From Deltaproteobacteria bacterium (GTDB lineage: Bacteria; Myxococcota; JACPTQ01), in assembly GCA_016192705.1 (NCBI GenBank), contig JACPTQ010000047.1:1-48897 (forward strand): DNA of 48,897 nt, given 5' to 3'. The position numbers were made by a program, and so were the translations under genes. Under the pieces are notes generated by a model, which worked only from the letters and a program-made list of their open reading frames with translations, made no database searches and was not told the origin of the DNA. The stretch's first letter is position 1. Each line of letters begins with the position of its first letter. Of this stretch, positions 7,957-16,166 are shown piece after piece.

Positions 7957-7995
7957 TCCGGAGGCCGACGCTCTATCCAGCTGAGCTAGCCGCCC
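7957..7995 (-). pseudogene. 5' part of a tRNA-Arg(CCG) gene, broken at the anticodon loop
   Basis: Read on the minus strand from 7995 the sequence is a normal tRNA 5' half: acceptor strand GGGCGGC, T8/A9, a D-arm (GCTCAGCTGGATAGAGC), the first anticodon-stem strand TCGGC and the loop CTCCGGA with anticodon CCG. The expected stem partner GCCGA and the whole 3' half (T-arm, acceptor) are absent; the sequence changes directly after the loop. No matching 3' half is present elsewhere in the window. This marks a junction of an inserted element, or loss after insertion. Confidence 0.8.
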
Positions 7996-8023
7996 ACAAC
8001 TCCAGATGCGAACCGAAAAAAAC

Positions 8024-8096
<73 letters not shown>

Positions 8097-8118
8097 GCGA
8101 CTTTTTTCCCCCCGCCGA

Positions 8119-8697
8119 CTATTCCCGCGCCCCTCCACCTCGGCGCCGCCGAATCTTCTTTCGCGCGTGCCGTCCGGCGCTCCCGACGCGCCCGGCCACA
8201 CCGCGCTCGGTCAACGTTCGCGCCGCATCGCCGCCACCAACGGGTGATTCAACCAACCCCACTCCTTCTCGCGCAACTATCGGTTCCGCCTCACCCCTCT
8301 CCTCGGCACCGTGCTGCTCCGCATCCACAATAGACGCCTTCTCCTTTTCCCCAACGAACGACGCCGCCGACCCACCGTCGCGCATCCGGTCCCCAGTAAC
8401 CCACCCCCCACGATAATCGCTCGATGATTTCTGCACTTCTGTTTCGGCTGCCGAATCCATCCACCCGAGCAAACCCTCAATCCGCTCTCGAAGCGCCCAC
8501 GGCAGAAAACTCCTTGCGACGTCGTAAACCCGCGCCACCAGCCGCCCGGCCGCCTCCACGACGCGCACTCGAATCCCCGAAAACATCGCGCGGCAGTCTA
8601 TGGTGGGGTTCGCGCTCTGTAAACAGGCGCTCCCCATTTCGCTCGCACGCTCAAGCCACTGGCTTTCGCGTACACCGCTCGCGAAATTATGGATCAC
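8119..8697 (-). CDS. hypothetical protein downstream of the Kdo/heptose genes
   Basis: 192 residues from a GTG at 8697 that overlaps the rfaE2 stop (GTGA). The N-terminal half has a possible amphipathic stretch (VRVVEAAGRLVARVYDVARS, then FLPWALRERIEGLLGW); the C-terminal half is Gly/Glu/Arg-rich and low complexity with a basic end. No family recognised. The overlap with rfaE2 argues for a real gene in the same operon, but the composition leaves doubt, and a later start is possible. Confidence 0.45.
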   Translation of the reverse strand: MIHNFASGVRESQWLERASEMGSACLQSANPTIDCRAMFSGIRVRVVEAAGRLVARVYDVARSFLPWALRERIEGLLGWMDSAAETEVQKSSSDYRGGWVTGDRMRDGGSAASFVGEKEKASIVDAEQHGAEERGEAEPIVAREGVGLVESPVGGGDAARTLTERGVAGRVGSAGRHARKKIRRRRGGGARE

Positions 8698-9191
8698 TTC
8701 CGCGGCGTCAACGCGTCCCGAATCCGCGTCGACGAAGCGCCCGGCAACATCGGAACCAACACGACCCGCCCCCCATACGATTCAACGAACGCTGCGCCCG
8801 GCAGCGACGACGCCTTTGCGGCATCGGCGTATTCAGCCCCCTTGACGATAACATCGGGCCGAACCACGCGAATTAACTCTTCGGGTGTGTCTTCGGAAAA
8901 AATCGTCACCCAATCGACGGTCTCAAACCCGGCCACGAGTTGCGCGCGCTCGTTCTCCGACACAACGGGCCGTCGCTCGCCTTTCAATCGCCGGACCGAC
9001 TCGTCGCTGTTCACCGCAACGATCAGCCGGTCCCCCTCGCGACGCGCAAACTCGAACGAGTGAAGGTGCCCCACATGTAAAAGGTCGAAACACCCATTCG
9101 TTAAGACGATTGTCTCGCCCCTTCGCCGTGCAGCATCGACCGCCCGCACGAGCGCCTCACGCGACCGAGTTTTATCAACCGCAAGCCGCAC
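8694..9191 (-). CDS. rfaE2: D-glycero-beta-D-manno-heptose 1-phosphate adenylyltransferase
   Basis: 165 residues, the length of the stand-alone nucleotidyltransferase half of HldE. The nucleotidyltransferase signature is clear: TNGCFDLLHVGHLHSFEFA (with the HxGH motif HVGH), AVNSDESVRRLKG, and the C-terminal SSTRIRDAL. It makes ADP-D-glycero-beta-D-manno-heptose from the 1-phosphate and ATP, in the cytosol, for LPS inner core. It lies in a run with kdsB and kdsA, so Kdo and heptose supply are coordinated here. The kinase half (HldE N-domain) is not in the window. It starts 4 nt after the kdsA stop. Confidence 0.93.
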   Translation of the reverse strand: MRLAVDKTRSREALVRAVDAARRRGETIVLTNGCFDLLHVGHLHSFEFARREGDRLIVAVNSDESVRRLKGERRPVVSENERAQLVAGFETVDWVTIFSEDTPEELIRVVRPDVIVKGAEYADAAKASSLPGAAFVESYGGRVVLVPMLPGASSTRIRDALTPRK

Positions 9192-9194
9192 CGT

Positions 9195-10065
9195 TCACGC
9201 ACCCCGACGCAATACCCGATCGATCGCGAGCAGTTCGTCGAGCAGTGCACCCACCTTTTCGAGCGGGTACGCCGTCGCCGCATCGCTTCGCGCACGCGCC
9301 GGTTCCGGGTGGACCTCAAGAAAAACCGCATCGACGCCCACCGCAACCGCCGCCCGCGCGAGCGGTCGAATGAACTCGCGATCGCCACCCGACGCATCCC
9401 CCATCGCCGCAGGCCGCTGAACCGAATGGCCTGCGTCAAACACCACCGGACAGCCAAACCCACGCATCACGCAGAGCCCGCGCATGTCGACCACGAGGTT
9501 GTTATACCCGAACGACGATCCGCGCTCGGTCAACATCACGCTGCGGCACCCCGCCTCGACCACCTTATCGACGATTTTTCCCGCATCCCACGGCGAGCGA
9601 AACGAACTGTCCTTTTTTTACGTTCACCGCGCGCCCTGACCTCGCCGCGGCCACAAGAAGGTCCGTTTGCCGACATAAGAACGCCGGCACTTGAATTAGG
9701 TCGGCGACTTCGGCGATGCGCGCAACCTGCCCAGCCTCATGCACGTCCGTCGTCACGGCGCACCCGACCTCGCGTTTCACCCGCGCCAGCGCTGCAATGC
9801 CAACCTCCGCACCGATCCCACGAAACGCAGTGCCACTTGTGCGGTTTGCCTTATCGAACGACGCCTTAAAGACAAACGGAACCCCTCGCTTCGCCGTCAC
9901 CTCGCGGAGTTCCCGCGCCATTGCCACGGTTTCTTCGGGGTCTTCGACGACGCACGGCCCCGCGATAAGCGCGAGCGCGCCACCGCCGCCAATAACGACG
10001 CCCTCACAAATATTCACGGCTGACGAAGGTTGGGTCACGTCCACTCCCGAGAATTCAGACCTCAA
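9195..10065 (-). pseudogene. kdsA: 3-deoxy-8-phosphooctulonate synthase, frameshifted
   Basis: Two adjacent frames make one KdsA. The first (to 9565) carries LIAGPCVVEDPEET, KASFDKANR, RGIGAEVGIAAL, DVHEAGQVA, LIQVPAFLCRQTDLL and VNVKKGQF, then goes out of frame. The second (9195-9563 and a few codons before) continues with SPWDAGKIVDKVVEAG, MLTERGSSFGYNNLVVDMRG and VFDAGHSVQ. The reading frames differ by +1; an A7 run (9613-9619) and a partly duplicated TTCG lie just before the switch. KdsA condenses PEP with arabinose 5-phosphate for Kdo, which most LPS bacteria need, so a sequencing/assembly error or a recent mutation is likely. The true start is probably a GTG near 10038-10044, after GGGAG, rather than the TTG at 10065. 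Confidence 0.88.
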
Positions 10066-10075
10066 GCCTCACGGC

Positions 10076-10843
10076 TCAAGCCTCCTTCTCGTCGCGCTCC
10101 GCGAGCAAGCACTCAACCTTGACGAGATCCTCGGGCGTGTCGACCGCGACCGTGTCGAAACGCGACGGAACAACCCGAATTCGATACCCGTGCTCGAGAA
10201 CGCGAAGCTGCTCGAGCGACTCCGCCATTTCGAGCGCCGTTGGTGGCAACTTCGCGAGCTTCATCAAAAACTCGCGTCGATACGCGTACAAACCGATGTG
10301 CCGTGCCGCGCCCACGAGCGGCGCCCGGCTGAAGTAAAGGGCGAGCCCGCTCGCGTCCGTAACGACTTTGACGACGTTATGACTCTCGCGATCGCAATCC
10401 GCAAGCGACGTCGACAACGTCGCCATCACCGCGACCGAATCGTCCTCCAGCGCGGCCGCCAACGCTTCAACCATCTCCGGGTTCACGAGTGGCTCATCGC
10501 CCTGCACATTCACGACAATGCGAACGTTGTCCATCCCGCGCACCGCCTCCGCCACGCGGTCCGTCCCGCTCGGATGATCGGGCGACGTCATCACCACCTC
10601 GCCCCCAGCGGCATGAACCGCTGCTCGAATCCTCTCATCGTCCGTCGCGACGATCACCCGATCGACGCCGCGCGCCTCGCGCACCCGTTCCCACACCGCA
10701 ACGACCATCGGCCGCCCAGCCACGGGCGCCAGCGCCTTTCCCGGAAACCGCTTCGACGAGTACCGAGCCGGGATAACAGCCACCACGTGCCCGTCTTTCG
10801 AACGACCGCCCCGCGTCCCTTTACTTCCTTCGACGACTTGCAT
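10076..10843 (-). CDS. kdsB: 3-deoxy-manno-octulosonate cytidylyltransferase (CMP-Kdo synthetase)
   Basis: 255 residues, usual length. Family motifs in order: VIPARYSSKRFPGKAL (nucleotide-binding loop), VIVATDDERI, SGTDRVAEA, VNVQGDEPL (metal-binding region), FSRAPL, GLYAYRREFL, LEMAESLEQLRVLEHGY and VDTPEDL. Activates Kdo with CTP for transfer to lipid A in the cytosol. First gene of the kdsB-kdsA-rfaE2 run; kdsA starts about 10-40 nt later. Confidence 0.95.
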   Translation of the reverse strand: MQVVEGSKGTRGGRSKDGHVVAVIPARYSSKRFPGKALAPVAGRPMVVAVWERVREARGVDRVIVATDDERIRAAVHAAGGEVVMTSPDHPSGTDRVAEAVRGMDNVRIVVNVQGDEPLVNPEMVEALAAALEDDSVAVMATLSTSLADCDRESHNVVKVVTDASGLALYFSRAPLVGAARHIGLYAYRREFLMKLAKLPPTALEMAESLEQLRVLEHGYRIRVVPSRFDTVAVDTPEDLVKVECLLAERDEKEA

Positions 10844-10968
10844 GACCGAAGACTCTACCCCTCCTCCCGCGGTGCTCGCAACCCCAACACGATTTCCCCA
10901 AGAGAGCGGAAATGAAATTGGGCTGAGGACGACGTGGAATCACGCGAATCCAAGTGATACTATCTAGG

Positions 10969-10987
10969 TGAAACGGAGCGCGTTTCA
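10969..10987 (+). promoter_or_regulatory. 7-bp hairpin in the leader of the zinc-ribbon gene
   Basis: TGAAACG (10969-10975) and CGTTTCA (10981-10987) with a 5-nt loop, followed within a few bases by a T5 run (10993-10997), then GGGGGT and the ATG at 11009. A TACTAT -10-like box lies at 10958-10963. It could be an operator, or a weak attenuator-like structure in the 5' leader. Confidence 0.35.
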
Positions 10988-11008
10988 ACGAGTTTTTCGG
11001 GGGTAACG

Positions 11009-11947
11009 ATGGCGAGCCTCACGTGCCCGAAATGCAACTACGAATCTCCTTTCGAGGTGAGCGACTGTCCGCGGTGCGGCGTCATCTTTTCGAAGTGGCG
11101 CGCAAACGCAACGCCGGCCGAGGGAACCCGGGCCATTGCGACACCGCCCGCGCTAAGACCCAGTGCCGCACCCGGCTCCGCTCCCGCTCCCGCGCCCGCA
11201 CCCGCTCCCGCACCCGCACCCGCACCCGCACCCGCGTCGGCCTCCGCTCCCGCATCCGTTCCCGTCCCGGGACAAGCGATCCTTCGCGCTCCAGTTTCTA
11301 CATCGCCCTCGTGGGCTGAACGAACCGCCGTGCCCTCGCGAACCTACCCCGTGTGGCTGGCGTTCACGATCCCCGTGGTTCTCGTCGCAACCGGCGTGTT
11401 CATTTATCGCGCGTCAGCACTCTCAGACCTTGAAACCGGAATCCTGCACGCCGCAAAACAATCGCTTGATGAGTTCGCAAAGGGCCACGGCGAACCGAGC
11501 GCCCTCGCAAAAGCGGTCGGCCGCGCCGACACCGCATCGGTCGACGAACTCAAGATCGGCTTTGCGCGCGAAATCAAGTCACGCGGCGCTTTGGCGGGTG
11601 TGCGGGTCGATGAGGTCGACGTCGAGGTTTCGAACGATGGGGACGTTCACGTCGAAATCTATTACCGCGCGCGCGTCGCTGGCATTCCGTCGAGCCACGC
11701 CCTTTCGATCGCCGATTCGTTTCCGCCGATTCGGCCCGAGCCGGCCGCGGCTCGCACAACCGACCTGACCGCCGGCGTCAACCTTCCGTACGCGAGCCCC
11801 ACTGTTTCAGGTTCCCGACCGTCGCCATCAGCGTCGCGTTGGCCATCCGCCCCGCAATTTTATCGACCACCGGGCGCCGTATCCCCAACCTCCCCATTTC
11901 GCGCCCAGCACCCAGCCGCTCCCGTCGCGCCGACATTGTCCCGATAA
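11009..11947 (+). CDS. zinc-ribbon, Ala-Pro-linker, single-pass membrane protein
   Basis: 312 residues with a GGGGGT ribosome site before the ATG. Residues 5-24 form a zinc ribbon (CPKC and CPRC) with the SKWR sequence often seen after this motif. Residues ~50-90 are a proline linker with about eight Ala-Pro repeats; ~113-130 (VWLAFTIPVVLVATGVFIY) are one transmembrane helix; ~135-230 are a folded domain I do not recognise; the tail is Pro/Ser-rich. The cytosolic zinc ribbon with the C-terminal part outside is the likely topology. It ends about 45 nt before the diguanylate cyclase gene, but that gene appears to have its own promoter. Confidence 0.75.
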   Translation: MASLTCPKCNYESPFEVSDCPRCGVIFSKWRANATPAEGTRAIATPPALRPSAAPGSAPAPAPAPAPAPAPAPAPASASAPASVPVPGQAILRAPVSTSPSWAERTAVPSRTYPVWLAFTIPVVLVATGVFIYRASALSDLETGILHAAKQSLDEFAKGHGEPSALAKAVGRADTASVDELKIGFAREIKSRGALAGVRVDEVDVEVSNDGDVHVEIYYRARVAGIPSSHALSIADSFPPIRPEPAAARTTDLTAGVNLPYASPTVSGSRPSPSASRWPSAPQFYRPPGAVSPTSPFRAQHPAAPVAPTLSR

Positions 11948-11979
11948 AACTGACTTTTCGCGCTTTAACCGTCGGATGC

Positions 11980-11985
11980 TATAAT
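11980..11985 (+). promoter_or_regulatory. TATAAT -10 box just upstream of the diguanylate cyclase
   Basis: A consensus TATAAT ends 6 nt before the GTG at 11992, so transcription would start at or next to the start codon, giving a leaderless message. No good -35 box is seen at 17 bp (TTCGCG), so strength is uncertain. There is no Shine-Dalgarno sequence before the GTG, which fits a leaderless start. Confidence 0.5.
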
Positions 11986-11991
11986 CCGTTC

Positions 11992-12939
11992 GTGCCCCCG
12001 GGAACTGCGCTTCTGAACGATGGCTTCAAGGGACAGGCCCTCTTGATCGTCGATGATTCGCCGACCGTTCGGCGCGGGATTCGCATCGCTCTCGAGCCCA
12101 GCGCCCTCTTCAATGAGTACGTTGAGGCGAAGGATGGACTTGAGGCCCTCCGCATTTTGAATCAGCGCCCCATCGACGTGATCCTGTGCGATGTTGAGAT
12201 GCCCGGACTCGATGGATTCAAGTTTCTCGACCTCATGAAGGGGACGCCGGAGTATCGCGGCATTCCCGTCATCCTTTTAACCGGCCTTGAAAACGTCGAA
12301 AAGAAAATCGCGGGGCTTGAGCGCGGCGCAAGCGACTACGTCACGAAGCCGTTTGACAAGGGCGAGCTCATTGCGCGGGTGCGCGTTCAGCTGAAACTCA
12401 AAATGCTGCAAGACCAACTCCGCATCGCGTCGATCACCGACTTCTTGACGAAGCAGTTCAATCGGCGCCACTTCATGGAAGTTTTGCAATCAGAGTTCGA
12501 TCGCGCGCTTCGGTACAGCAATCCGCTGTCGTTTGTGATTTTGGACATCGACCACTTCAAAAAGATTAACGACAGCCACGGCCATTTGCAGGGCGACCGC
12601 GTTCTCGTCGACGTGTCGGCGCTCGTGCGTTCGAGTGTGCGGTCCCATGACGTCGTCGCGCGCTATGGCGGTGAGGAGTTTGTCATTTTATTGCCGCAGA
12701 TCGACGAAGCCGGCGCAACGGCCGTCGCGGAGAAAGTTCGTCGCATCGTCGCGGAGACGGCGTTCAGCGGTATGGACGGCCAGTCGGTGACGATTTCGCT
12801 TGGCCTCGTCACGTTTCCGGGCAAGGACCCGTCCGGCAAGTTGACCGTCGACGCGCTTATCCACTCGGCAGACGATGCGCTTTATCGCGCGAAAGAGGGC
12901 GGTCGCAACCGTCTTGAAATTGGGAAACTCACGCTTTGA
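11992..12939 (+). CDS. response regulator with GGDEF output (diguanylate cyclase)
   Basis: About 315 residues from the GTG at 11992; the frame is open further upstream but that part overlaps the previous gene. REC domain (~15-135): acidic pair in IVDDSP, phospho-Asp in ILCDVEMPGLDG, Thr in ILLTGLEN, Lys in VTKPFDKGEL. A linker helix leads to GGDEF (~150-310): FLTKQFNRRHF, FVILDIDHFKKINDSHGH and the active site YGGEEF, preceded five residues earlier by RSHD, a complete RxxD product-inhibition site. Thus probably active in making cyclic di-GMP and feedback-inhibited. Organisation is that of PleD-type single-REC proteins. It converges with the CorC-like gene, overlapping by 11 nt. Confidence 0.92.
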   Translation: MPPGTALLNDGFKGQALLIVDDSPTVRRGIRIALEPSALFNEYVEAKDGLEALRILNQRPIDVILCDVEMPGLDGFKFLDLMKGTPEYRGIPVILLTGLENVEKKIAGLERGASDYVTKPFDKGELIARVRVQLKLKMLQDQLRIASITDFLTKQFNRRHFMEVLQSEFDRALRYSNPLSFVILDIDHFKKINDSHGHLQGDRVLVDVSALVRSSVRSHDVVARYGGEEFVILLPQIDEAGATAVAEKVRRIVAETAFSGMDGQSVTISLGLVTFPGKDPSGKLTVDALIHSADDALYRAKEGGRNRLEIGKLTL

Positions 12940-14167
12940 CTCGAATTTCGACGAGCACTTCCTCGATACGTCGCTCACTGACCTTCTGCACGGTGATCAC
13001 AACGTCGCCCGCGTGAATCGATTCGCCTGCCGTTGGAAAGCGGCGCAGGCGATCGAGCACAAAGCCGGCGAGCGTCGCGTAGTCGCCCTCGGGAAGGCTG
13101 ATGCGCATGACTTGGTTCGCGTGGGCGATGTCGAGCTGCCCGCTCGCAATAAAGCGGTTTAACTCGACCTTGCGAATCGTCGGGCGTCGTCGATCGTAGC
13201 CGTCTTCGATTTCGCCAACGATTTGCGACACGATGTCGTCGAGCGTCACGATGCCGACCGCTCCACCGAATTCGTCGACCACAACCGCGAGCCCCTCGCC
13301 GCTACGCTGGAGGTCGAGGAGCAGCTCGTCGATGCGCCGACTCTCGGGAATGATACGAACCGCGTGCGCGATGTCGCCAACCGTTTTTGATCCGGGCTTG
13401 GGTGACAGAAGGTCGAAGGCGCGGACGACGCGATTCAGATTGACGACGCGGTCCTGGAAAACGGGGACACGCGAGTAGCCGCGTTCCGCGATAAGGCGTG
13501 CGGCCTCGGACATCGACGCGTGGTCGGGAAGCGCGACAACCTCGACGAGCGGCACCATGACATCGGACGCCTTCGTCTCGGCGAATCGGAAAATGCGGTC
13601 GATCATGCGACGCTCGTCGGGCGCGACAGCGTTTTTCATATCCGAAATGCGGAGGAGAAGTTTCAACTCTTCGCGTGTCACGAGATTGCGCCGGCCATGG
13701 GGCTCAACGCCAAATCGCCCCAACACCCATGCGATGGTGCGTGTGAAAATCCCGGTGATGGGGCTAAAAATGACGTAAAAAAACTTGATCGGATAGACGA
13801 TCTTCAAGACGATTTTGTTGGCACCTTGCTGGAAGATGCTTTTCGGGATTACTTCGCCAAAAAGCAGGATCGTCGGCGACATCACCGCGATAGTGAGGAG
13901 CTCGACGTCGCGTGGCGCGTACTCAATGAATATCAGCGTCGCGAGCGAGGTTGCAGCAACGGATGCGATGTCCGTTCCGAGAACCGTCGTGGAAAGCAGA
14001 CGCTGGGGCGAATCGAGAAGCGTGAGCACGAGCTTTGCCGCGCGAGACCCGGTTTGCGCGCGGTGATTGAGCAGCATCTTGTCGGCCGACACCATCGCGA
14101 TCTCGGAGCCCGAAAAAAAACCCTGGACCAAAATACAAACGATGATGATGACGATGGGGATCGTCAC
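12929..14167 (-). CDS. CorC/HlyC family CNNM-CBS membrane protein (copy 2)
   Basis: 412 residues from a GTG overlapping the stop of the paralogue before it (GTGA). DUF21/CNNM membrane domain (~1-190; begins IPIVIIIVCILVQGFFSGSE, with PTILLFGEVIPKS), two CBS motifs (~205-325; VMVPLVEVVALP, VVVDEFGGAVGIVTLDDIVS) and a CorC_HlyC domain (~340-410; FIASGQLDI, TLAGFVLDRLRRFP). The family is linked to Mg2+/Co2+ export and metal homeostasis; the haemolysin label is historical. The tandem with a second copy is a common arrangement. Confidence 0.88.
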   Translation of the reverse strand: MTIPIVIIIVCILVQGFFSGSEIAMVSADKMLLNHRAQTGSRAAKLVLTLLDSPQRLLSTTVLGTDIASVAATSLATLIFIEYAPRDVELLTIAVMSPTILLFGEVIPKSIFQQGANKIVLKIVYPIKFFYVIFSPITGIFTRTIAWVLGRFGVEPHGRRNLVTREELKLLLRISDMKNAVAPDERRMIDRIFRFAETKASDVMVPLVEVVALPDHASMSEAARLIAERGYSRVPVFQDRVVNLNRVVRAFDLLSPKPGSKTVGDIAHAVRIIPESRRIDELLLDLQRSGEGLAVVVDEFGGAVGIVTLDDIVSQIVGEIEDGYDRRRPTIRKVELNRFIASGQLDIAHANQVMRISLPEGDYATLAGFVLDRLRRFPTAGESIHAGDVVITVQKVSERRIEEVLVEIRVKA

Positions 14168-15195
14168 GCCGGACTCCGCTTCGCGCGCGACGCCTCTTCG
14201 TGGTCGCGCTCGTCCTGGATCTCTCCGAAAACCTCCTCGAGCAAATCCTCGGCGGTCACAAGCCCCGACACCGCACCGTATTCATCGACGACGATCGCAA
14301 TCTGAAACCGCTTCTTTTGAAAGGTACGAAAGAGCTCCGCGGCCTTCGTGCGATCGGGGACAAATTCGACGCGGCGAAGAAAATCCGCGAGCGACGGCGC
14401 CTGAAGGCTCGGGTCAAGCGTAAACGGGATGAGCGATTTCGCATGCAAAACACCAACAATGTTTTCGGGACGCCCGCGATAGACCGGAACGCGCGAATAG
14501 CCCGCGTCTCGCACCCGCTGTATGAGCTCAGCAAACGGTAGGCTGTAAGAAAGAGAGAAAATGTTTTGCTTCGTCGTCATGATCTCCGCAATGGTTTTGT
14601 CACCAAATTCGAACACGTTGTGAATGAGCTCGCGCTCAGACTCATCAAGAACCCCCTCGTGCTGACCAATGTCGATGAGGCTTCGGTACGCCTCCTCGTC
14701 AAACGTCGCACCGGAGCGCGTCGCGCCGCCGAGGAGCCGCACGAGGCCGTCGGCCACGATCTTCAAGAGAACGCGGAACGGCGTGACAACGATCGAAAAA
14801 AAGCGGATCGGTTGCGCAACAACAAGCGCCCACGCACGCGGACGTCGTATGGCCAGCGATTTCGGGGCAATATCGCCAAAGAGGAGAAGGACCGGAACGA
14901 AAACCGCGGTCGACACGATCGCCTTGACCCAAGCGTCGGCTGGTCGAAGAACGTCATTGACGATAACCGTGACGACGGCGGCGGCACCGATATTAACGAG
15001 CTCGTTACAGATGAGCACGGTGATCAAGATGGTGCGTGGGTGCGCGAGTAGTTTTGTGAGGAGGCGCGCTCGCGGATGATTCTCCTCGGCGAGACGGTGA
15101 AGGTCGAGGCGCGACACGGAAAAGAGCGCCGCCTCAGAGGCGGAAAAGAAGAACGAAAACCCGAGCAGGATGAGAAAGAGGACGAGCGCGCTCAC
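14164..15195 (-). CDS. CorC/HlyC family CNNM-CBS membrane protein (copy 1)
   Basis: About 343 residues from the GTG at 15195, which overlaps the thiL stop (GTGA); the longer open frame upstream lies inside thiL. DUF21 domain (ALVLFLILLGFSFFFSASEA, LLFGDIAPKSLA), CBS pair (IMTTKQNIFSL, IVVDEYGAVSGLVTAEDLLE) and a short end. The C-terminal CorC_HlyC domain seen in the neighbour is missing (it stops about 20 residues after EVFGEI), so this copy is a DUF21-CBS-only form. Two unequal paralogues in one operon could form a heteromeric transporter (inference). Confidence 0.86.
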   Translation of the reverse strand: MSALVLFLILLGFSFFFSASEAALFSVSRLDLHRLAEENHPRARLLTKLLAHPRTILITVLICNELVNIGAAAVVTVIVNDVLRPADAWVKAIVSTAVFVPVLLLFGDIAPKSLAIRRPRAWALVVAQPIRFFSIVVTPFRVLLKIVADGLVRLLGGATRSGATFDEEAYRSLIDIGQHEGVLDESERELIHNVFEFGDKTIAEIMTTKQNIFSLSYSLPFAELIQRVRDAGYSRVPVYRGRPENIVGVLHAKSLIPFTLDPSLQAPSLADFLRRVEFVPDRTKAAELFRTFQKKRFQIAIVVDEYGAVSGLVTAEDLLEEVFGEIQDERDHEEASRAKRSPA

Positions 15196-16166
15196 CGCGG
15201 GTCGCTCCCGTGATCGAACCCCGCCCGATGTGGAAGCCGGATAGGAGCGGCATACCGATCGATCATGGAAACGCCCGAACCCGCGACGACATCGCCAATC
15301 CGCGTGCCGACCGGCGGAACCGCGCGAGACGTGAACGCGAGTTCGTAGTCGTCCCCCGACGAGAGCGCCGCGGTCCACGGGTCATCGAAAAACCGCTCGG
15401 CACCCTTGTCGTATCCAGGCGCGAGAGGAATGTCGCGCGCCTGAACGACGAGGCCAACACCGCTCGCGTCTGCCAGGTGCCCAAGGTCTTGCGCCAACCC
15501 GTCTGACACGTCGATGCACGCCGTTACGCACCCAGCGCGCGCAAGCGCCCGCGCCTCGACGAGCCGCGCCGTTGGGCGCCGGTACCGCGCGATCCATGTC
15601 GCCGCGGAATCCGCTTCGCCGCCATCCGAACCGACCCGCAGTGCGCGAAGCCCAAGCGCCGCACCACCCAGCACCCCGGTCACGTACACGCCGTCGCCAA
15701 CCTTCGCGCCCGCGCGCCGCCACGCCTTCCCCGCATCGACTTCGCCGCCCATCGTGACTGCGATTCCAAGCCTCGTCACGCCCCCAACGACGTTCCCCCC
15801 AACCACGGCAAATCCATACGCGCGCGACGCTTCAAGCACACCGTCGTACATCGTCTCGACAAACGCTTCGTCGATCGCGTCGCGCAGCTCAAGCGCAACA
15901 ACTGCCCACACAGGCTCACCGCCCATCGCCGCAACATCCGATACGTTGACCACCATCGCGCGATACCCGACGTCCACCGCCGACATGTATCGAAGGTCGA
16001 AGTGCCGCCCCTCGATGAGCGTGTCGCACGTCACCACAACATCGCGTCCCAGCGTTGGCCGCAGCACGGCTGCATCGTCCCCGACCCCCACAACGACACC
16101 TCGCGCCGTTTGTTCGCCGCCTAAGCGACGCCCAATCCGCTCGATGAGATCGAATTCGTTAAACAG
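15192..16166 (-). CDS. thiL: thiamine-monophosphate kinase
   Basis: ThiL phosphorylates thiamine phosphate to the diphosphate. Motifs: GVGDDAAVL (metal/ATP loop), CDTLIEGRHFD, NVSDVAAMGG, VVGGNVVGG, CIDVSDGLAQDLGHLADASG and SSGDDYELAF. The first canonical start codon (GTG at 16091) would remove the conserved N-terminus; the frame upstream reads NEFDLIERIGRRLGG, typical of ThiL, back to a CTG at 16166 that directly follows the stop codon of the response regulator gene in the same frame. The start is therefore set at this CTG, giving 324 residues, normal for the family. Either a rare CTG start after termination, or read-through of the TAG. Confidence 0.9.
   Translation of the reverse strand: MFNEFDLIERIGRRLGGEQTARGVVVGVGDDAAVLRPTLGRDVVVTCDTLIEGRHFDLRYMSAVDVGYRAMVVNVSDVAAMGGEPVWAVVALELRDAIDEAFVETMYDGVLEASRAYGFAVVGGNVVGGVTRLGIAVTMGGEVDAGKAWRRAGAKVGDGVYVTGVLGGAALGLRALRVGSDGGEADSAATWIARYRRPTARLVEARALARAGCVTACIDVSDGLAQDLGHLADASGVGLVVQARDIPLAPGYDKGAERFFDDPWTAALSSGDDYELAFTSRAVPPVGTRIGDVVAGSGVSMIDRYAAPIRLPHRAGFDHGSDPR

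Noticed and set aside
7796-7957. Group I intron in the tRNA-Arg anticodon loop
   Set aside because: No 3' half of the tRNA (GCCGA stem, T-arm, acceptor) exists anywhere to the left within the window, and no intron core was recognised.
9595-9620. Programmed -1 frameshift on the A7 run of kdsA
   Set aside because: A -1 slip leads into the wrong frame; the second half of KdsA needs a net +1 shift.
11160-11240. Ala-Pro codon repeat as a regulatory DNA repeat
   Set aside because: It keeps frame within the zinc-ribbon protein and is a normal proline linker.
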